A stretch of 64,000 bases of DNA, from contig NZ_JMKS01000003.1 in NCBI RefSeq assembly GCF_000685865.1, positions 1,302,001-1,366,000 of the forward strand, written 5' to 3'. This DNA is from Exiguobacterium antarcticum DSM 14480. Its GTDB lineage: Bacteria > Bacillota > Bacilli > Exiguobacteriales > Exiguobacteriaceae. Within the stretch, counting starts at the first letter, position 1; each line of letters begins with the position of its first letter. The position numbers were made by a program, and so were the translations under genes. Below are positions 8,930-17,517 of this stretch, in pieces. The notes under the pieces are model-generated. The model saw only the letters and a program-made list of their open reading frames with translations, had not been told where the DNA came from and made no database searches.

Positions 8930-9802
8930 TCACTTTTCTTCTGTTGTTGTTTGCTGATCCGGAATCGGTAGTTGGACCATGCTGCCCGATCCACTAACGA
9001 GCGGTGATTTTCCGTCCCACTTCTTGACGGCTTCATACTGAATCATTTCTTCCGTCAACGTTTTCTGTAATTCTTTTTGGGCTTTCGCGAGCCCCTGTGC
9101 TTCAATGAGTCGGGCATCCGCTGCCCCTTTCGCTTCGACCCGCAGACGTTCCGCTTCTGCTTTCGCAATCGCAAGATCCGTCTTCTTTTTATCGAGTTCC
9201 TGTGAAGCTTTCACCCGTGCATCGATTGCTTCCTGCGTTTTCACATCTGGTTTTGGTGCACCGAGTGCGACGTCTTCGATGATGAAGCCAATCTTTTTCA
9301 CATCTTCGGCAAATTGTGTCTGAATGCTTGTTGAGACGTTACCCGACTGTTCTCCGAATAATTCGAGGACGGTGACTTTCGAAATCTGTTCACGTGACGC
9401 ATCATAAAGACGCTGTTTTAAGTAACCGGCTGCAATCTCATCAATTTCAACAGGACCAAATTTATTGAATACTTCCGTCACTTGATCAGGCGAGACAGAA
9501 AAACTGTACGTAAAGTCAACGACGATGTTTTTACCGTCCTTTGTTGCCAGTGTCATGTTGTCGAGTGACTTGGTCTGTGTCCGGATCGGATATTCCGTGA
9601 CGCGTGTAATCGGCGAAACGATATGCCATCCTTGCGAGAGTGTCTCATCCTGGACACCACTTGACGGTTTGTAGACGACCCCGACCTGTCCCGGTTCGAT
9701 TTGTTCGACGATGAATGGTGTCATCGCAAGAAGTGCGACGACAATCACACCTGCGATGATCATCGACGGCCTAATACGTTTTTTCGGTTTAATTTCTCTC
9801 AT
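8930..9802 (-). CDS. SPFH/band 7 (prohibitin-like) membrane protein
   Basis: A 290-aa protein with a basic N-terminus, one membrane segment (residues about 13-30) and a band 7 domain. A typical SPFH start EPGQVGVVYKPSSG is at 36-49. The alpha-helical, Ala/Glu/Lys-rich coiled coil KKTDLAIAKAEAERLRVEA lies near 210-260, as in prohibitins. SPFH proteins form ring-like oligomers on membranes and often guard proteases or organise lipid domains. Its ATG overlaps the stop of a 34-aa membrane ORF (ATGA), so the two are translationally coupled. Confidence 0.9.
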   Translation of the reverse strand: MREIKPKKRIRPSMIIAGVIVVALLAMTPFIVEQIEPGQVGVVYKPSSGVQDETLSQGWHIVSPITRVTEYPIRTQTKSLDNMTLATKDGKNIVVDFTYSFSVSPDQVTEVFNKFGPVEIDEIAAGYLKQRLYDASREQISKVTVLELFGEQSGNVSTSIQTQFAEDVKKIGFIIEDVALGAPKPDVKTQEAIDARVKASQELDKKKTDLAIAKAEAERLRVEAKGAADARLIEAQGLAKAQKELQKTLTEEMIQYEAVKKWDGKSPLVSGSGSMVQLPIPDQQTTTEEK

Positions 9803-9903
9803 TTGGAGTCTCCTTTATCAATTTTATCCTGAATATACTTATACAGTTCAATGGCCAGCAAGACGATCAGTGCAAAAAATAACAACGTGAAAAGTACTGC
9901 CAT
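9799..9903 (-). CDS. Small 34-aa single-pass membrane protein coupled to the SPFH gene
   Basis: An ORF read from ATG 9903, preceded by the very strong site AAGGAGGAGG, 4 bases from the ATG. The product has a hydrophobic helix (VLFTLLFFALIVLLAIEL) followed by a charged tail YKYIQDKIDKGDSK. Its TGA overlaps the ATG of the SPFH gene, which implies translational coupling and co-expression. It may be a partner or regulator of the SPFH complex (inference). I know no named family for it. The good ribosome site, start/stop overlap and clean topology argue that it is real. Confidence 0.75.
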   Translation of the reverse strand: MAVLFTLLFFALIVLLAIELYKYIQDKIDKGDSK

Positions 9904-10102
9904 GCCGTCCTCCTCCTTCATGAATGTTCTAACTACTCTTACGCCTCAGATTGGAAAATGTTTCATTTTTTAAAAAGTGAGGTTGCTAATTTGGTGAATC
10001 CGGTCTAAGATGTAAAGAACTTTGTCCTTGAAACGAGACGTATCATTTTGTGGTACACTCGTAACAGCACATCACACACTAGAAACGAGGGTTCTTCTTT
10101 AT

Positions 10103-11728
10103 ATGATTACAGTACAAAACGTCGGTCTCCGCTTTGCGGACCGCAAATTATTCGAAGACGTCAACATTAAGTTCACACCAGGTAACTGCTACGGTCTCAT
10201 CGGCGCAAACGGTGCCGGTAAATCCACATTCCTTAAAATTCTTGCCGGTGATATCGAAGCGCAACAAGGAGACGTCATCATCACGCCGGGCGAACGTCTT
10301 GGTGTCCTTCGTCAGAACCATTATGAGTATGAAGAGTTCCAAGTCATCGAAACGGTCATGATGGGACATAAACGTCTATATGAAGTCATGAAAGAAAAAG
10401 ATGCGATTTATATGAAAGAAAACTTCTCGGACGAAGACGGCATGCGTGCCGCTGAGCTCGAAGGTGAGTTCGCAGAAATGAACGGATGGGAAGCAGAGTC
10501 GGAAGCGGCGATGCTCTTACAGGGTCTCGGCATCAAAGAAAACCTGCACACGAAAACGATGGCCGAGTTAACTGGCGGCGAGAAAGTCAAAGTCTTGCTC
10601 GCTCAAGCGTTGTTCGGTAAACCAGACATCCTGTTGCTCGATGAGCCTACCAACGGTCTTGACTTGAAAGCCGTCAAATGGCTTGAAGAGTTCTTAATCG
10701 GGTTTGAAAATACGGTCATCGTCATTTCCCACGACCGTCACTTCCTCAACAACGTTTGTACGCATATGGCCGATCTCGACTACGGGAAAATCCAACTGTA
10801 TATCGGAAACTATGATTTCTGGTACGAATCAAGTCAGCTTGCTTCACGTATGGCCGGCGACCAAAACAAGAAAAAAGAAGAAAAAATCAAAGAACTTCAA
10901 GCCTTCATCGCCCGTTTCAGCTCGAACGCCTCAAAAGCGAAACAAGCGACATCACGGAAGAAGTTGCTCGATAAGATCACACTCGATGATATCCGTCCAT
11001 CGTCACGCCGTTATCCGTTCGTCGGTTTTACGCCGGAACGTGAAATCGGAAATGATCTGTTGATCGTCGATGGTATCTCGAAGACGATCGATGGTGTCAA
11101 AGTCCTCGACAATGTCCGTTTCTCATTAAACAAAACAGATAAAGTCGTCTTTATCAGCCAAAATGACATTGCCATCACGACACTCTTTAAAATCCTCATG
11201 GGTGAAGTCGAAGCAGACAGCGGGACATTCAAATGGGGCGTCACGACGTCACAATCGTACTTGCCAAAAGATAACTCTGCTTTCTTCGAAGGATCAGACA
11301 AAACGATCCTCGACTGGTTACGCCAGTATTCACCAGCCGATGAGAGCGACACGTTCCTCCGTGGTTTCCTCGGCCGGATGCTCTTCTCAGGCGAAGAAGT
11401 CATGAAAAAAGCTTCTGTTTTATCCGGGGGAGAAAAAGTCCGTTGTATGTTATCGAAAGCGATGCTCAGCGGTTCAAACGTTCTCGTCTTGGATGATCCG
11501 ACGAATCACTTGGATCTTGAATCGATCACGGCACTCAACGATGGGTTGATCACTTATAAAGGTGCGATGCTGTTCAGCTCGCATGACCATCAGTTCGTCG
11601 AAACCATCGCGAATCGGATCATCGAATTGACGCCAAACGGTATCGTCGACAAAGAAACGACGTATGATGAATACCTCAACAACGAATCCGTTCAACAGCA
11701 ATTAACTACGTTGTACGCAACGAACTAA
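10103..11728 (+). CDS. ykpA: ABC-F family ATPase, YkpA/YbiT type
   Basis: The true start is ATG 10103 (541 aa, the length of B. subtilis YkpA). Two ABC cassettes without membrane segments are joined by a Lys-rich linker (QNKKKEEKIKELQ), the mark of ribosome-associated ABC-F factors. Cassette 1 is intact: GANGAGKST at 34-42, LTGGEK and LLLDEPTNGLD. Cassette 2 has a degenerate Walker A (SQNDIAITTL, no GKT) and a Walker B ending LDDPTNHLD, where Asp replaces the catalytic Glu. The degenerate second Walker A is, from memory, shared by YkpA orthologues. Ribosome rescue or translation tuning is the likely role. Confidence 0.9.
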   Translation: MITVQNVGLRFADRKLFEDVNIKFTPGNCYGLIGANGAGKSTFLKILAGDIEAQQGDVIITPGERLGVLRQNHYEYEEFQVIETVMMGHKRLYEVMKEKDAIYMKENFSDEDGMRAAELEGEFAEMNGWEAESEAAMLLQGLGIKENLHTKTMAELTGGEKVKVLLAQALFGKPDILLLDEPTNGLDLKAVKWLEEFLIGFENTVIVISHDRHFLNNVCTHMADLDYGKIQLYIGNYDFWYESSQLASRMAGDQNKKKEEKIKELQAFIARFSSNASKAKQATSRKKLLDKITLDDIRPSSRRYPFVGFTPEREIGNDLLIVDGISKTIDGVKVLDNVRFSLNKTDKVVFISQNDIAITTLFKILMGEVEADSGTFKWGVTTSQSYLPKDNSAFFEGSDKTILDWLRQYSPADESDTFLRGFLGRMLFSGEEVMKKASVLSGGEKVRCMLSKAMLSGSNVLVLDDPTNHLDLESITALNDGLITYKGAMLFSSHDHQFVETIANRIIELTPNGIVDKETTYDEYLNNESVQQQLTTLYATN

Positions 11729-11737
11729 TCAGTGAAC

Positions 11738-11771
11738 AGAGACCTGTCCTAGCGGATCGGGTCTCTTTTTT
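11738..11771 (+). terminator. Terminator of ykpA
   Basis: Stem AGAGACC/GGTCTCT separated by 15 bases, then six T. Confidence 0.75.
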
Positions 11772-11964
11772 GTAAACTGAAGTAAATCATTGGAGAAAAC
11801 GTCACGTACCTATGCTACTTTGAAAGCAAAGATCTCGTCATCTCTTGTAAATAGAAACTTAACCAAGTGAAATACAACTGTCCTGTTATGTTTACATCCT
11901 CTTCATAATCAACTGATTAAATGAGAAAGTAGCAAGACAACAAACAACTTGGAGGGAAATCACT

Positions 11965-13842
11965 ATGAAACGAACACTGATCGTCGGTCTATCCGCAGCT
12001 GTCCTGTCATCGAGTCTGATTCCAACATTCGCTGATGCCCATACATCCCGTGCAGCACACGATATCAAGAAAGTTGAGTTTCTATCGATGGATGCACCAA
12101 GCACAGTCAATCAAATGGTCAAAACGTATACGGAAGCCAAGGTTAAAGTCACGTATCAAAACGGTAAAACAGAAATCAAGCCACTGAACTACAACCAATT
12201 GTTCTTATCACAAGATAAGATCGTCGAAAATAAAGGTGCGATGATTGCCGCCGGAACACCAATCGATGTCAACGGCGATCCGATCATCGACCGGAGCGTC
12301 CCGGACAAGCCGGAAGCCTTCGTCTCGGATGCACCGGATTCAAACAGTTTGCTTGAAGTCCATGGTAAAAAGTACATGGTCTCCCACTTCGAGTACGATT
12401 CAATCGATAACGCCGGAAATGAGGTCAAGGGACTGCCCGCTTCGATGACCTTGACAGAAGTCGTACAGGATAAAAAGACCGGGAAACTTGCGGTCAAGAA
12501 AGCGAGTAAAATCGACTTCAAGAACGTCAACGGTCTTTGGACACCATGTAACGGTTCGACGACGCCGTGGGGCACGCACCTCGGCTCAGAAGAATACGAA
12601 CCGGACGCACGGGCTTTCGAGTCGGATCCGACATCTTCTGCCTATAAAGAAGTTAACGCCTTTGCTGAACGTTACTTCGGAACAAAAGAAAAAGCGAACC
12701 CTTATTTCTATGGCTTCACGCCGGAAATTTCGGTGGACCGCAAAGGAAAATCGTCGGTCGTCAAACACTACAGTACGGGTCGTTTCTCACACGAGATGAT
12801 GCAGATTCTGCCGGACCAAAAAACGGCCATCTTCGGCGATGACGGCAACAACACGATGATGTTCATGTACGTCGCCGATAAAAAGAAAGACTTCTCACAA
12901 GGAACACTGTACGCGGCTAAATTCAATCAAACAAAGGCGACAGAAGGCGGCGCCGGAGATCTTGAATGGATCAAGCTCGGACATGCATCCGATAAAGAAG
13001 TGAAACGTTTAATCGATAAAGGAACTAAGTTTAGTGACATCTTTGAGACGGCTGATGCTCCAGCACCTGGCTTTAAAGCAGTCAAGACAGCTGCCAGCAA
13101 AAAGGTCGAGTATCTGAAGTTAAAACCAGGCAAGGAAAAAGAAGCGGCTTTCCTCGAATCGCGTCGTTACGGTGCGTTGCTCGGAGCAACGTCTGAGTTC
13201 AACAAGATGGAAGGCATCACCGTCAACGCTGAGGACAAAAAAGCCTATATCGCTCTTTCGTATGTTTCCGGCAGTACGGAAAAACAAGACGGTGCCGTTC
13301 AAGACGATATCCAGCTTGAGAAACGCGAATCCGGTGCGACCTTTGAAATCGATCTCGGGCGTGCCAAAGGAATCGACAGCCGTTATGTGCCAACGAACAT
13401 GCAGGCACTCGTCATCGGTGAGGATTTAGCGAAGCCGGATGCATACGGCAATACGGCGAACCCGAATCTCGTCGCAAATCCGGATAATCTGGCCTATTCG
13501 GCAACATCAAACACACTTTTCATCGGTGAAGACAGCTCGTTGCATACGAATAACTTCGTCTGGGCGTACAACTTGAAAACGAAGAAATTGTCACGGATTC
13601 TGTCCGTCCCGGTCGGTGCTGAAGCAACAGGACTCCGGTCACTTGACCGTGTCGGTGGATACAGCTACCTGCTCAGTAACTACCAACATCCGGGTGAAGG
13701 GTTAAACGGGAAGCAGATCACAGCCGTTGATCCGAAGAAACTGGAACAAGCGATGCAAGAAGGAATTGGCATTCAAAAAACAGGTGGTGTCGGTTACTTG
13801 TCTGGTCTGCCGACAGGTCAGAAATCGTATTCTCATCGTTAA
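11965..13842 (+). CDS. phoX: PhoX-type secreted alkaline phosphatase (DUF839)
   Basis: A 625-aa exported protein. An N-terminal signal peptide (MKRTLIVGLSAAVLSSSL...) ends at about FADA-H (A25). The PhoX signature NGLWTPCNGSTTPWGTH carries the metal-ligand cysteine (C195), followed by GSEEYEPDA. Family members are Ca/Fe-dependent phosphomonoesterases that release phosphate from organic esters outside the cell. Typical PhoX precursors carry a twin-arginine signal; none is seen here, so Sec export is inferred. Ribosome site TTGGAGGGA precedes the ATG. The 190 bases upstream contain no convincing Pho box. Confidence 0.85.
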   Translation: MKRTLIVGLSAAVLSSSLIPTFADAHTSRAAHDIKKVEFLSMDAPSTVNQMVKTYTEAKVKVTYQNGKTEIKPLNYNQLFLSQDKIVENKGAMIAAGTPIDVNGDPIIDRSVPDKPEAFVSDAPDSNSLLEVHGKKYMVSHFEYDSIDNAGNEVKGLPASMTLTEVVQDKKTGKLAVKKASKIDFKNVNGLWTPCNGSTTPWGTHLGSEEYEPDARAFESDPTSSAYKEVNAFAERYFGTKEKANPYFYGFTPEISVDRKGKSSVVKHYSTGRFSHEMMQILPDQKTAIFGDDGNNTMMFMYVADKKKDFSQGTLYAAKFNQTKATEGGAGDLEWIKLGHASDKEVKRLIDKGTKFSDIFETADAPAPGFKAVKTAASKKVEYLKLKPGKEKEAAFLESRRYGALLGATSEFNKMEGITVNAEDKKAYIALSYVSGSTEKQDGAVQDDIQLEKRESGATFEIDLGRAKGIDSRYVPTNMQALVIGEDLAKPDAYGNTANPNLVANPDNLAYSATSNTLFIGEDSSLHTNNFVWAYNLKTKKLSRILSVPVGAEATGLRSLDRVGGYSYLLSNYQHPGEGLNGKQITAVDPKKLEQAMQEGIGIQKTGGVGYLSGLPTGQKSYSHR

Positions 13843-13850
13843 GACAACGA

Positions 13851-13942
13851 AAGAGGCTGACTCAAAAATGAGGGTGTCTCTCGATTAAAAGGAATGAAGG
13901 GAGGTGGCTTGTGTCTCGCGTGAAAGAATGATTCTTTGTTGC
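13851..13942 (+). repeat. Structured intergenic repeat, copy B (degenerate remnant)
   Basis: It shares GGCTTGTGTCTCGC exactly with copy A, followed by TGAAAGAATGATTCTTT, which parallels the 3' terminal arm of copy A with a deletion of about 13 bases. The left half is not recognisable. It lies between the convergent phoX and SRPBCC genes, where no ordinary terminator is evident. Confidence 0.55.
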
Positions 13943-14401
13943 TCACGCACGCAACTGACCGGCCTCTTCTTCCACACGCCGGAGTAATCCTTGAACGATT
14001 TTTTCCGTCTCCCGTTCGCCTCCAAGCGACAGCAGACTTCGTCCAACAAAATTAGCCCCTTCGTTTTTCCCGGTATAAATCAGCTGACAACTTGTTTCGT
14101 CAAGCCGCTTTAACGTAAACGTCATCTCGAGCTTAAAAATCTTAGCGAGGATAAAGCCAATCGTATTTTGCTTGAAGTCCGGTTGATTTGTATAGGCAAG
14201 ATCCGTCACGATGTATGTCTCGAGGCGGTTCCCCTGCATATACGTTTGCCGGTACGTCGAACCGACGACACCCGGTTTCCGCTCAATCACCTCGTGCTGG
14301 ACGACACCCGGAATCAGGCGTTGCAACCGATCGTGATCAAAGATATGCCAGGCTTCCTCGATCGGAACGTCGAGGATTTTTTCTTCGTGCCACGTCACCA
14401 T
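13943..14401 (-). CDS. SRPBCC (START-like) family protein
   Basis: A 152-aa protein that fits the polyketide-cyclase/START-like fold: the initial strand MVTWHEEKILDVPIEEAWHI, a central glycine-rich turn and a long C-terminal helix (GLLRRVEEEAGQL). The fold forms a hydrophobic ligand cavity, but the ligand is unknown. AAAGGAGGTG lies 5 bases before the ATG. It lies downstream of the ATP-grasp gene but is separated from it by a terminator, so it is probably its own unit. Confidence 0.75.
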   Translation of the reverse strand: MVTWHEEKILDVPIEEAWHIFDHDRLQRLIPGVVQHEVIERKPGVVGSTYRQTYMQGNRLETYIVTDLAYTNQPDFKQNTIGFILAKIFKLEMTFTLKRLDETSCQLIYTGKNEGANFVGRSLLSLGGERETEKIVQGLLRRVEEEAGQLRA

Positions 14402-14420
14402 CCCAACACCTCCTTTTATT

Positions 14421-14478
14421 AAAAAATACCCTGATGTGTGTAGTTCTAACTTCAGACTACGTCACATACAGGGTATTT
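14421..14478 (-). terminator. Terminator of the monooxygenase/ATP-grasp operon
   Basis: On the minus strand, AAATACCCTG plus GTAGT pairs with ACTAC plus CAGGGTATTT around a short loop, followed by a T run. Confidence 0.88.
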
Positions 14479-14504
14479 GGCTCATTTCAATCGGTGAATG
14501 GTTC

Positions 14505-15452
14505 TTATTTTACAGTTTGACGCTCTAACGCATGCCCAAGGAACTTCGCGAGTTCCAACATGCCGAACTTACCGGCAGCCGCTTCCGCATCCGAGTTGTA
14601 GTTCGTATTCGTATTGACGTCATACGTATAAATCGTTCCGTCTGCATCCTTGATGAACTCGATCCCGGCGACCGCGATTTGGTTCGCTTGCAGGAATGCT
14701 TCATACTTTTTAATGATCGGATCATTAAATCCGTCGACGACTTTAAACTTCATCGGAGTTTGCGGTGCTTCTTCCCCGACCGGGCAGAACAAGTCATCGA
14801 TCACACAGGCATCCGCCGGGCACAGTTCAAAGCCTTCTGATGTATCGACTTGGACGGCGTAAACGAATTTTCCGCCGACGAATTCACAGCGGGTGATATA
14901 TGGTTCCGGTGCCTGGATATACTCTTGAATCAGCGTGATGCCGTCGACCGGCTCATCAAAGGTCGGACCATCGAGATACGTCTCGAGCGCTTCAATCGAA
15001 TGGAACAGCTGGACGCCCAGTCCTTTTCCGGCACGGTTGTGTTTCGTGATAAACGAGGACACACCAATATTTTTTGCCGCTTCAACGATTTGATTGCGAC
15101 CGACGGCAGCCCTTGTTTTCGGGACCCGGATACCGGCTTTTCGAAGCGCCGTATACTGATTGATTTTACTGACTTCCAGACGTAGGGCACGCGTTCCGTT
15201 GAAGACGGTCCGGTCATGTTCTTCAAGCCAAGCGAGCACTCCTTCCGTCAATTCCGGTGCATAACGGTGACCACGCGTATGTGACGACGCACTCATTCGG
15301 CTGTAGAAAACGCCTTCCGGCGGGACTTCATCAAGCGGGACTTGCCCTTCGTCGAGATGCCACTGTTCATACGGCAACTCCAGTTCCTCGAGTCGTTTAA
15401 TCAGATGATCCGTCCATTCCTGATTTTCGTGTAAGATATGAATTTTTGTCAT
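14505..15452 (-). CDS. RimK-like ATP-grasp ligase in an S-box operon
   Basis: A 315-aa ATP-grasp protein. The visible fold elements are the central VSSFITKHNRAGKGLGVQLF (ATP-binding Lys and glycine loop), LIQEYIQAPEPYITRCEF, and the metal/ATP end AGIEFIKDADGTIYTYDVN followed by NTNYN. RimK-type ligases join an amino group to a carboxylate with ATP hydrolysis. Its ATG overlaps the stop of the upstream monooxygenase gene (ATGA), so the two are translationally coupled and both lie behind a SAM riboswitch. A role in sulfur metabolism, such as conjugating or activating a carboxylate intermediate, is inferred. No characterised pathway is known to me. Confidence 0.85.
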   Translation of the reverse strand: MTKIHILHENQEWTDHLIKRLEELELPYEQWHLDEGQVPLDEVPPEGVFYSRMSASSHTRGHRYAPELTEGVLAWLEEHDRTVFNGTRALRLEVSKINQYTALRKAGIRVPKTRAAVGRNQIVEAAKNIGVSSFITKHNRAGKGLGVQLFHSIEALETYLDGPTFDEPVDGITLIQEYIQAPEPYITRCEFVGGKFVYAVQVDTSEGFELCPADACVIDDLFCPVGEEAPQTPMKFKVVDGFNDPIIKKYEAFLQANQIAVAGIEFIKDADGTIYTYDVNTNTNYNSDAEAAAGKFGMLELAKFLGHALERQTVK

Positions 15453-16507
15453 TTGGTTTGACCTACCTTTCGTTTTTCCTCGACAAGCGGCATGACGTCG
15501 CGTGCGAAGCGTTCCATTTCTTCAAGTTGCGGTGAGAATTGCAGGAGCAACAATGTGACACCGACGTCTTCAAAGGCGAGAATCCGCTCGGCAATCTGTT
15601 CCGGTGTCCCGATTAAATCCGGACGGAGTCCGCGGTTTGAGACCGAATAATCATTCCGTTTTACCTGTTGCTCGAGTTGCGATTTACTGACAAAGTCGTC
15701 GTAGCCGACGTAACCGGCACTGTCTTCTTTGACGTCCGTGATCCGTTGCCATTCTTGAACCGCTTCTTCTTCTGTATCCCGGCAGATGATGTAGGCAGCA
15801 AGGCCAAAACTTTCAAGCGGTGGTTGCCCTGTTGCATGTCGACGCGTTTTCATATCCTCAATCTTGACGGTCACTTCCTCAACCGTTCCCCCATGCATGA
15901 CATAGGCATCACACTGTTCGACGATGGTTTGCTTTCCGGCTTCGCTTTCTCCACCGGCATACAGCTTGATGCCCGGTCGTTGAACCGGCTTCGGATGCAG
16001 TTGTGTCTGCTCGAGCGTATAGTAGTTGCCGTCGAAGCTATACGGTGAGGCGTCTGCCCATAACCCTTTCATGATCGTGACGAATTCTTTGGTCCGAGCG
16101 TACCGTTCATCATGGGCCGTAAAAATGCCGTTGTATTGCCGGGCTTCTTCTTCCCACCAGGCCGAGACGACGTTTAGCGTAAATCGTCCGTTGCTGAGTT
16201 GATCGATGTTCGCTGCCATCTTCGCCGTCGTCGCCGGATTATGGAACCCCGGGCGGACGGCCGTCATGATTTCCAGTCGTTCCGTCGTTGCGGCAATCGC
16301 CGCTGCCGTCGTCCAGGCTTCTAAGCTTGGTGCTTCAAGTCCTTTAATATCATTTAAATTTAACTCCGCAATCAGCGTCGTCGAAAAACCGATTCGTTCA
16401 GCCGTTTGTGCGACCTGTTTCGCATAATCGAATGTCGCCGGCATCTGTTCGTCCTCGACATTCCGTAACCATCCTCCAAAAATCGGCAACCAAAATCCAT
16501 ACTCCAT
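15449..16507 (-). CDS. LLM-class FMN-dependent monooxygenase (SfnG/SsuD-like)
   Basis: A 352-aa bacterial luciferase-like monooxygenase. The N-terminal FGFWLP-type strand, AATTERLEIMTAVRPGFHNP, NIDQLSNGRFTLNVVSAWW and LYAGGESEAGKQ correspond to the flavin-binding barrel of SfnG (dimethyl sulfone) and SsuD (alkanesulfonate) enzymes. These use reduced FMN and O2 to cleave C-S bonds and release sulfite. The SAM riboswitch upstream supports a role in sulfur acquisition under methionine limitation. GAGGGGG precedes the ATG. It is the first gene of the operon. No flavin reductase gene is adjacent. The exact substrate is not readable. Confidence 0.85.
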   Translation of the reverse strand: MEYGFWLPIFGGWLRNVEDEQMPATFDYAKQVAQTAERIGFSTTLIAELNLNDIKGLEAPSLEAWTTAAAIAATTERLEIMTAVRPGFHNPATTAKMAANIDQLSNGRFTLNVVSAWWEEEARQYNGIFTAHDERYARTKEFVTIMKGLWADASPYSFDGNYYTLEQTQLHPKPVQRPGIKLYAGGESEAGKQTIVEQCDAYVMHGGTVEEVTVKIEDMKTRRHATGQPPLESFGLAAYIICRDTEEEAVQEWQRITDVKEDSAGYVGYDDFVSKSQLEQQVKRNDYSVSNRGLRPDLIGTPEQIAERILAFEDVGVTLLLLQFSPQLEEMERFARDVMPLVEEKRKVGQTK

Positions 16508-16524
16508 CCGCTATGTCCCCCTCA

Positions 16525-16690
16525 TTAAAAAAGTCGCTCTTCTCGAAAATCGAAAAGAGCGACGGATTGATCGTGTCTGCTCTTATCTGTAAAGGAAAAG
16601 ATTCCTTTAGGAAGTAGCACCTTCCGCTGCTTGCGGGGTTGCTGAAGTGTCTTCGGGCCATTCCCTCGACTTCTCTTGATAAGAATTATT
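16525..16690 (-). promoter_or_regulatory. SAM-I (S-box) riboswitch with terminator
   Basis: Read on the minus strand, the leader has the S-box core: CTTATC (P1), AGAGAAGTCGAGGGA, ATGGCCCGAAGAC, CAGCAACC and the closing GATAAG. An expression-platform terminator follows at 16525-16563 (GTCGCTC...GAGCGAC plus T run). SAM binding is expected to favour termination, giving expression when methionine/SAM is low. It controls the monooxygenase/ATP-grasp operon. Confidence 0.95.
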
Positions 16691-16696
16691 GGAATT

Positions 16697-16725
16697 ATCG
16701 TACACTTTTTAGCAGAGTAAAGCAA
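16697..16725 (-). promoter_or_regulatory. Promoter of the S-box operon
   Basis: Minus-strand TTGCTT, 17 bases, TACGAT (16697-16702), just upstream of the riboswitch. Confidence 0.5.
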
Positions 16726-16765
16726 CCATTAAACCTTGTTTTCCAATCGGAATTAAAAACAGCGA

Positions 16766-16795
16766 TAAAAAAGGACGAGAGCTGGGCTCTCATCC
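16766..16795 (-). terminator. Terminator of the DUF975 gene
   Basis: Minus-strand stem GGATGAGAGC/GCTCTCGTCC with a 3-base loop and T run. Confidence 0.9.
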
Positions 16796-16808
16796 TGTTC
16801 CTGATTAA

Positions 16809-17447
16809 TTAATACGGAGCTACAAACGTCGATTGTTCGACGGGTGCTTCTTCGCCGCGGATGCGGTCATAGAATTTCGCAAGAGTGACGCTGAAATAAG
16901 GAATGATCCATAAGAACCCGATTCCAATGGTAATCACACCAAGTAAAAACCAACCGATGAACGACAAAATCAGTAGAAACGCTTCCATCTTGTGTCCATC
17001 CATCATTTGGCGTGAGCGCGTAATCGCATCCAAAATACCGATTGACGGCTCATCACGTAGAATATAGAACGTTAACATATACGAAAACGACTTGATGATT
17101 CCGGGAACTATTAACAACATGAACCATAAAACTAATAAAAGCGAGCGAACAATGGTTAGACCGACTACTTTTAAGAACATTTTGTATGGTTCAAATAAAT
17201 CAGTCACTTTCGTTTGTTCTTTGCGTGCGATCGACATTGTAATCCATGTCCAACCAACTGAAAGTGGTAATGCGACAATCATCAAGATAAAAGCAACCCC
17301 ATCACCAGCAGTAAAGGAATCATTTGTATCGGATGCAAAACTTCCTGGAATGCTTTGAAGTACAGAAAACAGTACGAACATGAGAATCGTAAATCCCCAG
17401 CGACCACTCAGCGCTTCTTTCGCAGATTTTTTTAATTGTGATGACAT
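16809..17447 (-). CDS. DUF975 family integral membrane protein
   Basis: The ATG at 17447 is chosen because GAGGAGG lies 9 bases upstream; an in-frame TTG at 17465 overlaps that site. The 212-aa protein has about five hydrophobic segments, starting SSQLKKSAKEALSGRWG, with the loop FEPYKMFLKVVGL and the motif LLIVPGIIKSFSYMLTFYIL that characterise DUF975. Function of this family is unknown. It has its own terminator, so it is probably monocistronic. Confidence 0.82.
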   Translation of the reverse strand: MSSQLKKSAKEALSGRWGFTILMFVLFSVLQSIPGSFASDTNDSFTAGDGVAFILMIVALPLSVGWTWITMSIARKEQTKVTDLFEPYKMFLKVVGLTIVRSLLLVLWFMLLIVPGIIKSFSYMLTFYILRDEPSIGILDAITRSRQMMDGHKMEAFLLILSFIGWFLLGVITIGIGFLWIIPYFSVTLAKFYDRIRGEEAPVEQSTFVAPY

Positions 17448-17517
17448 GAATAAGATCCTCCTCAAAATAAGTTCTACTCCTATTTACGGCTAATCGCACA
17501 AGGAGTTTCAGTTATTT

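Noticed and set aside
11772-11964. Pho box before phoX
   Set aside because: Only one TTTACA is seen (11891-11896), without the expected repeats at 11-bp phase. PhoP control cannot be claimed.
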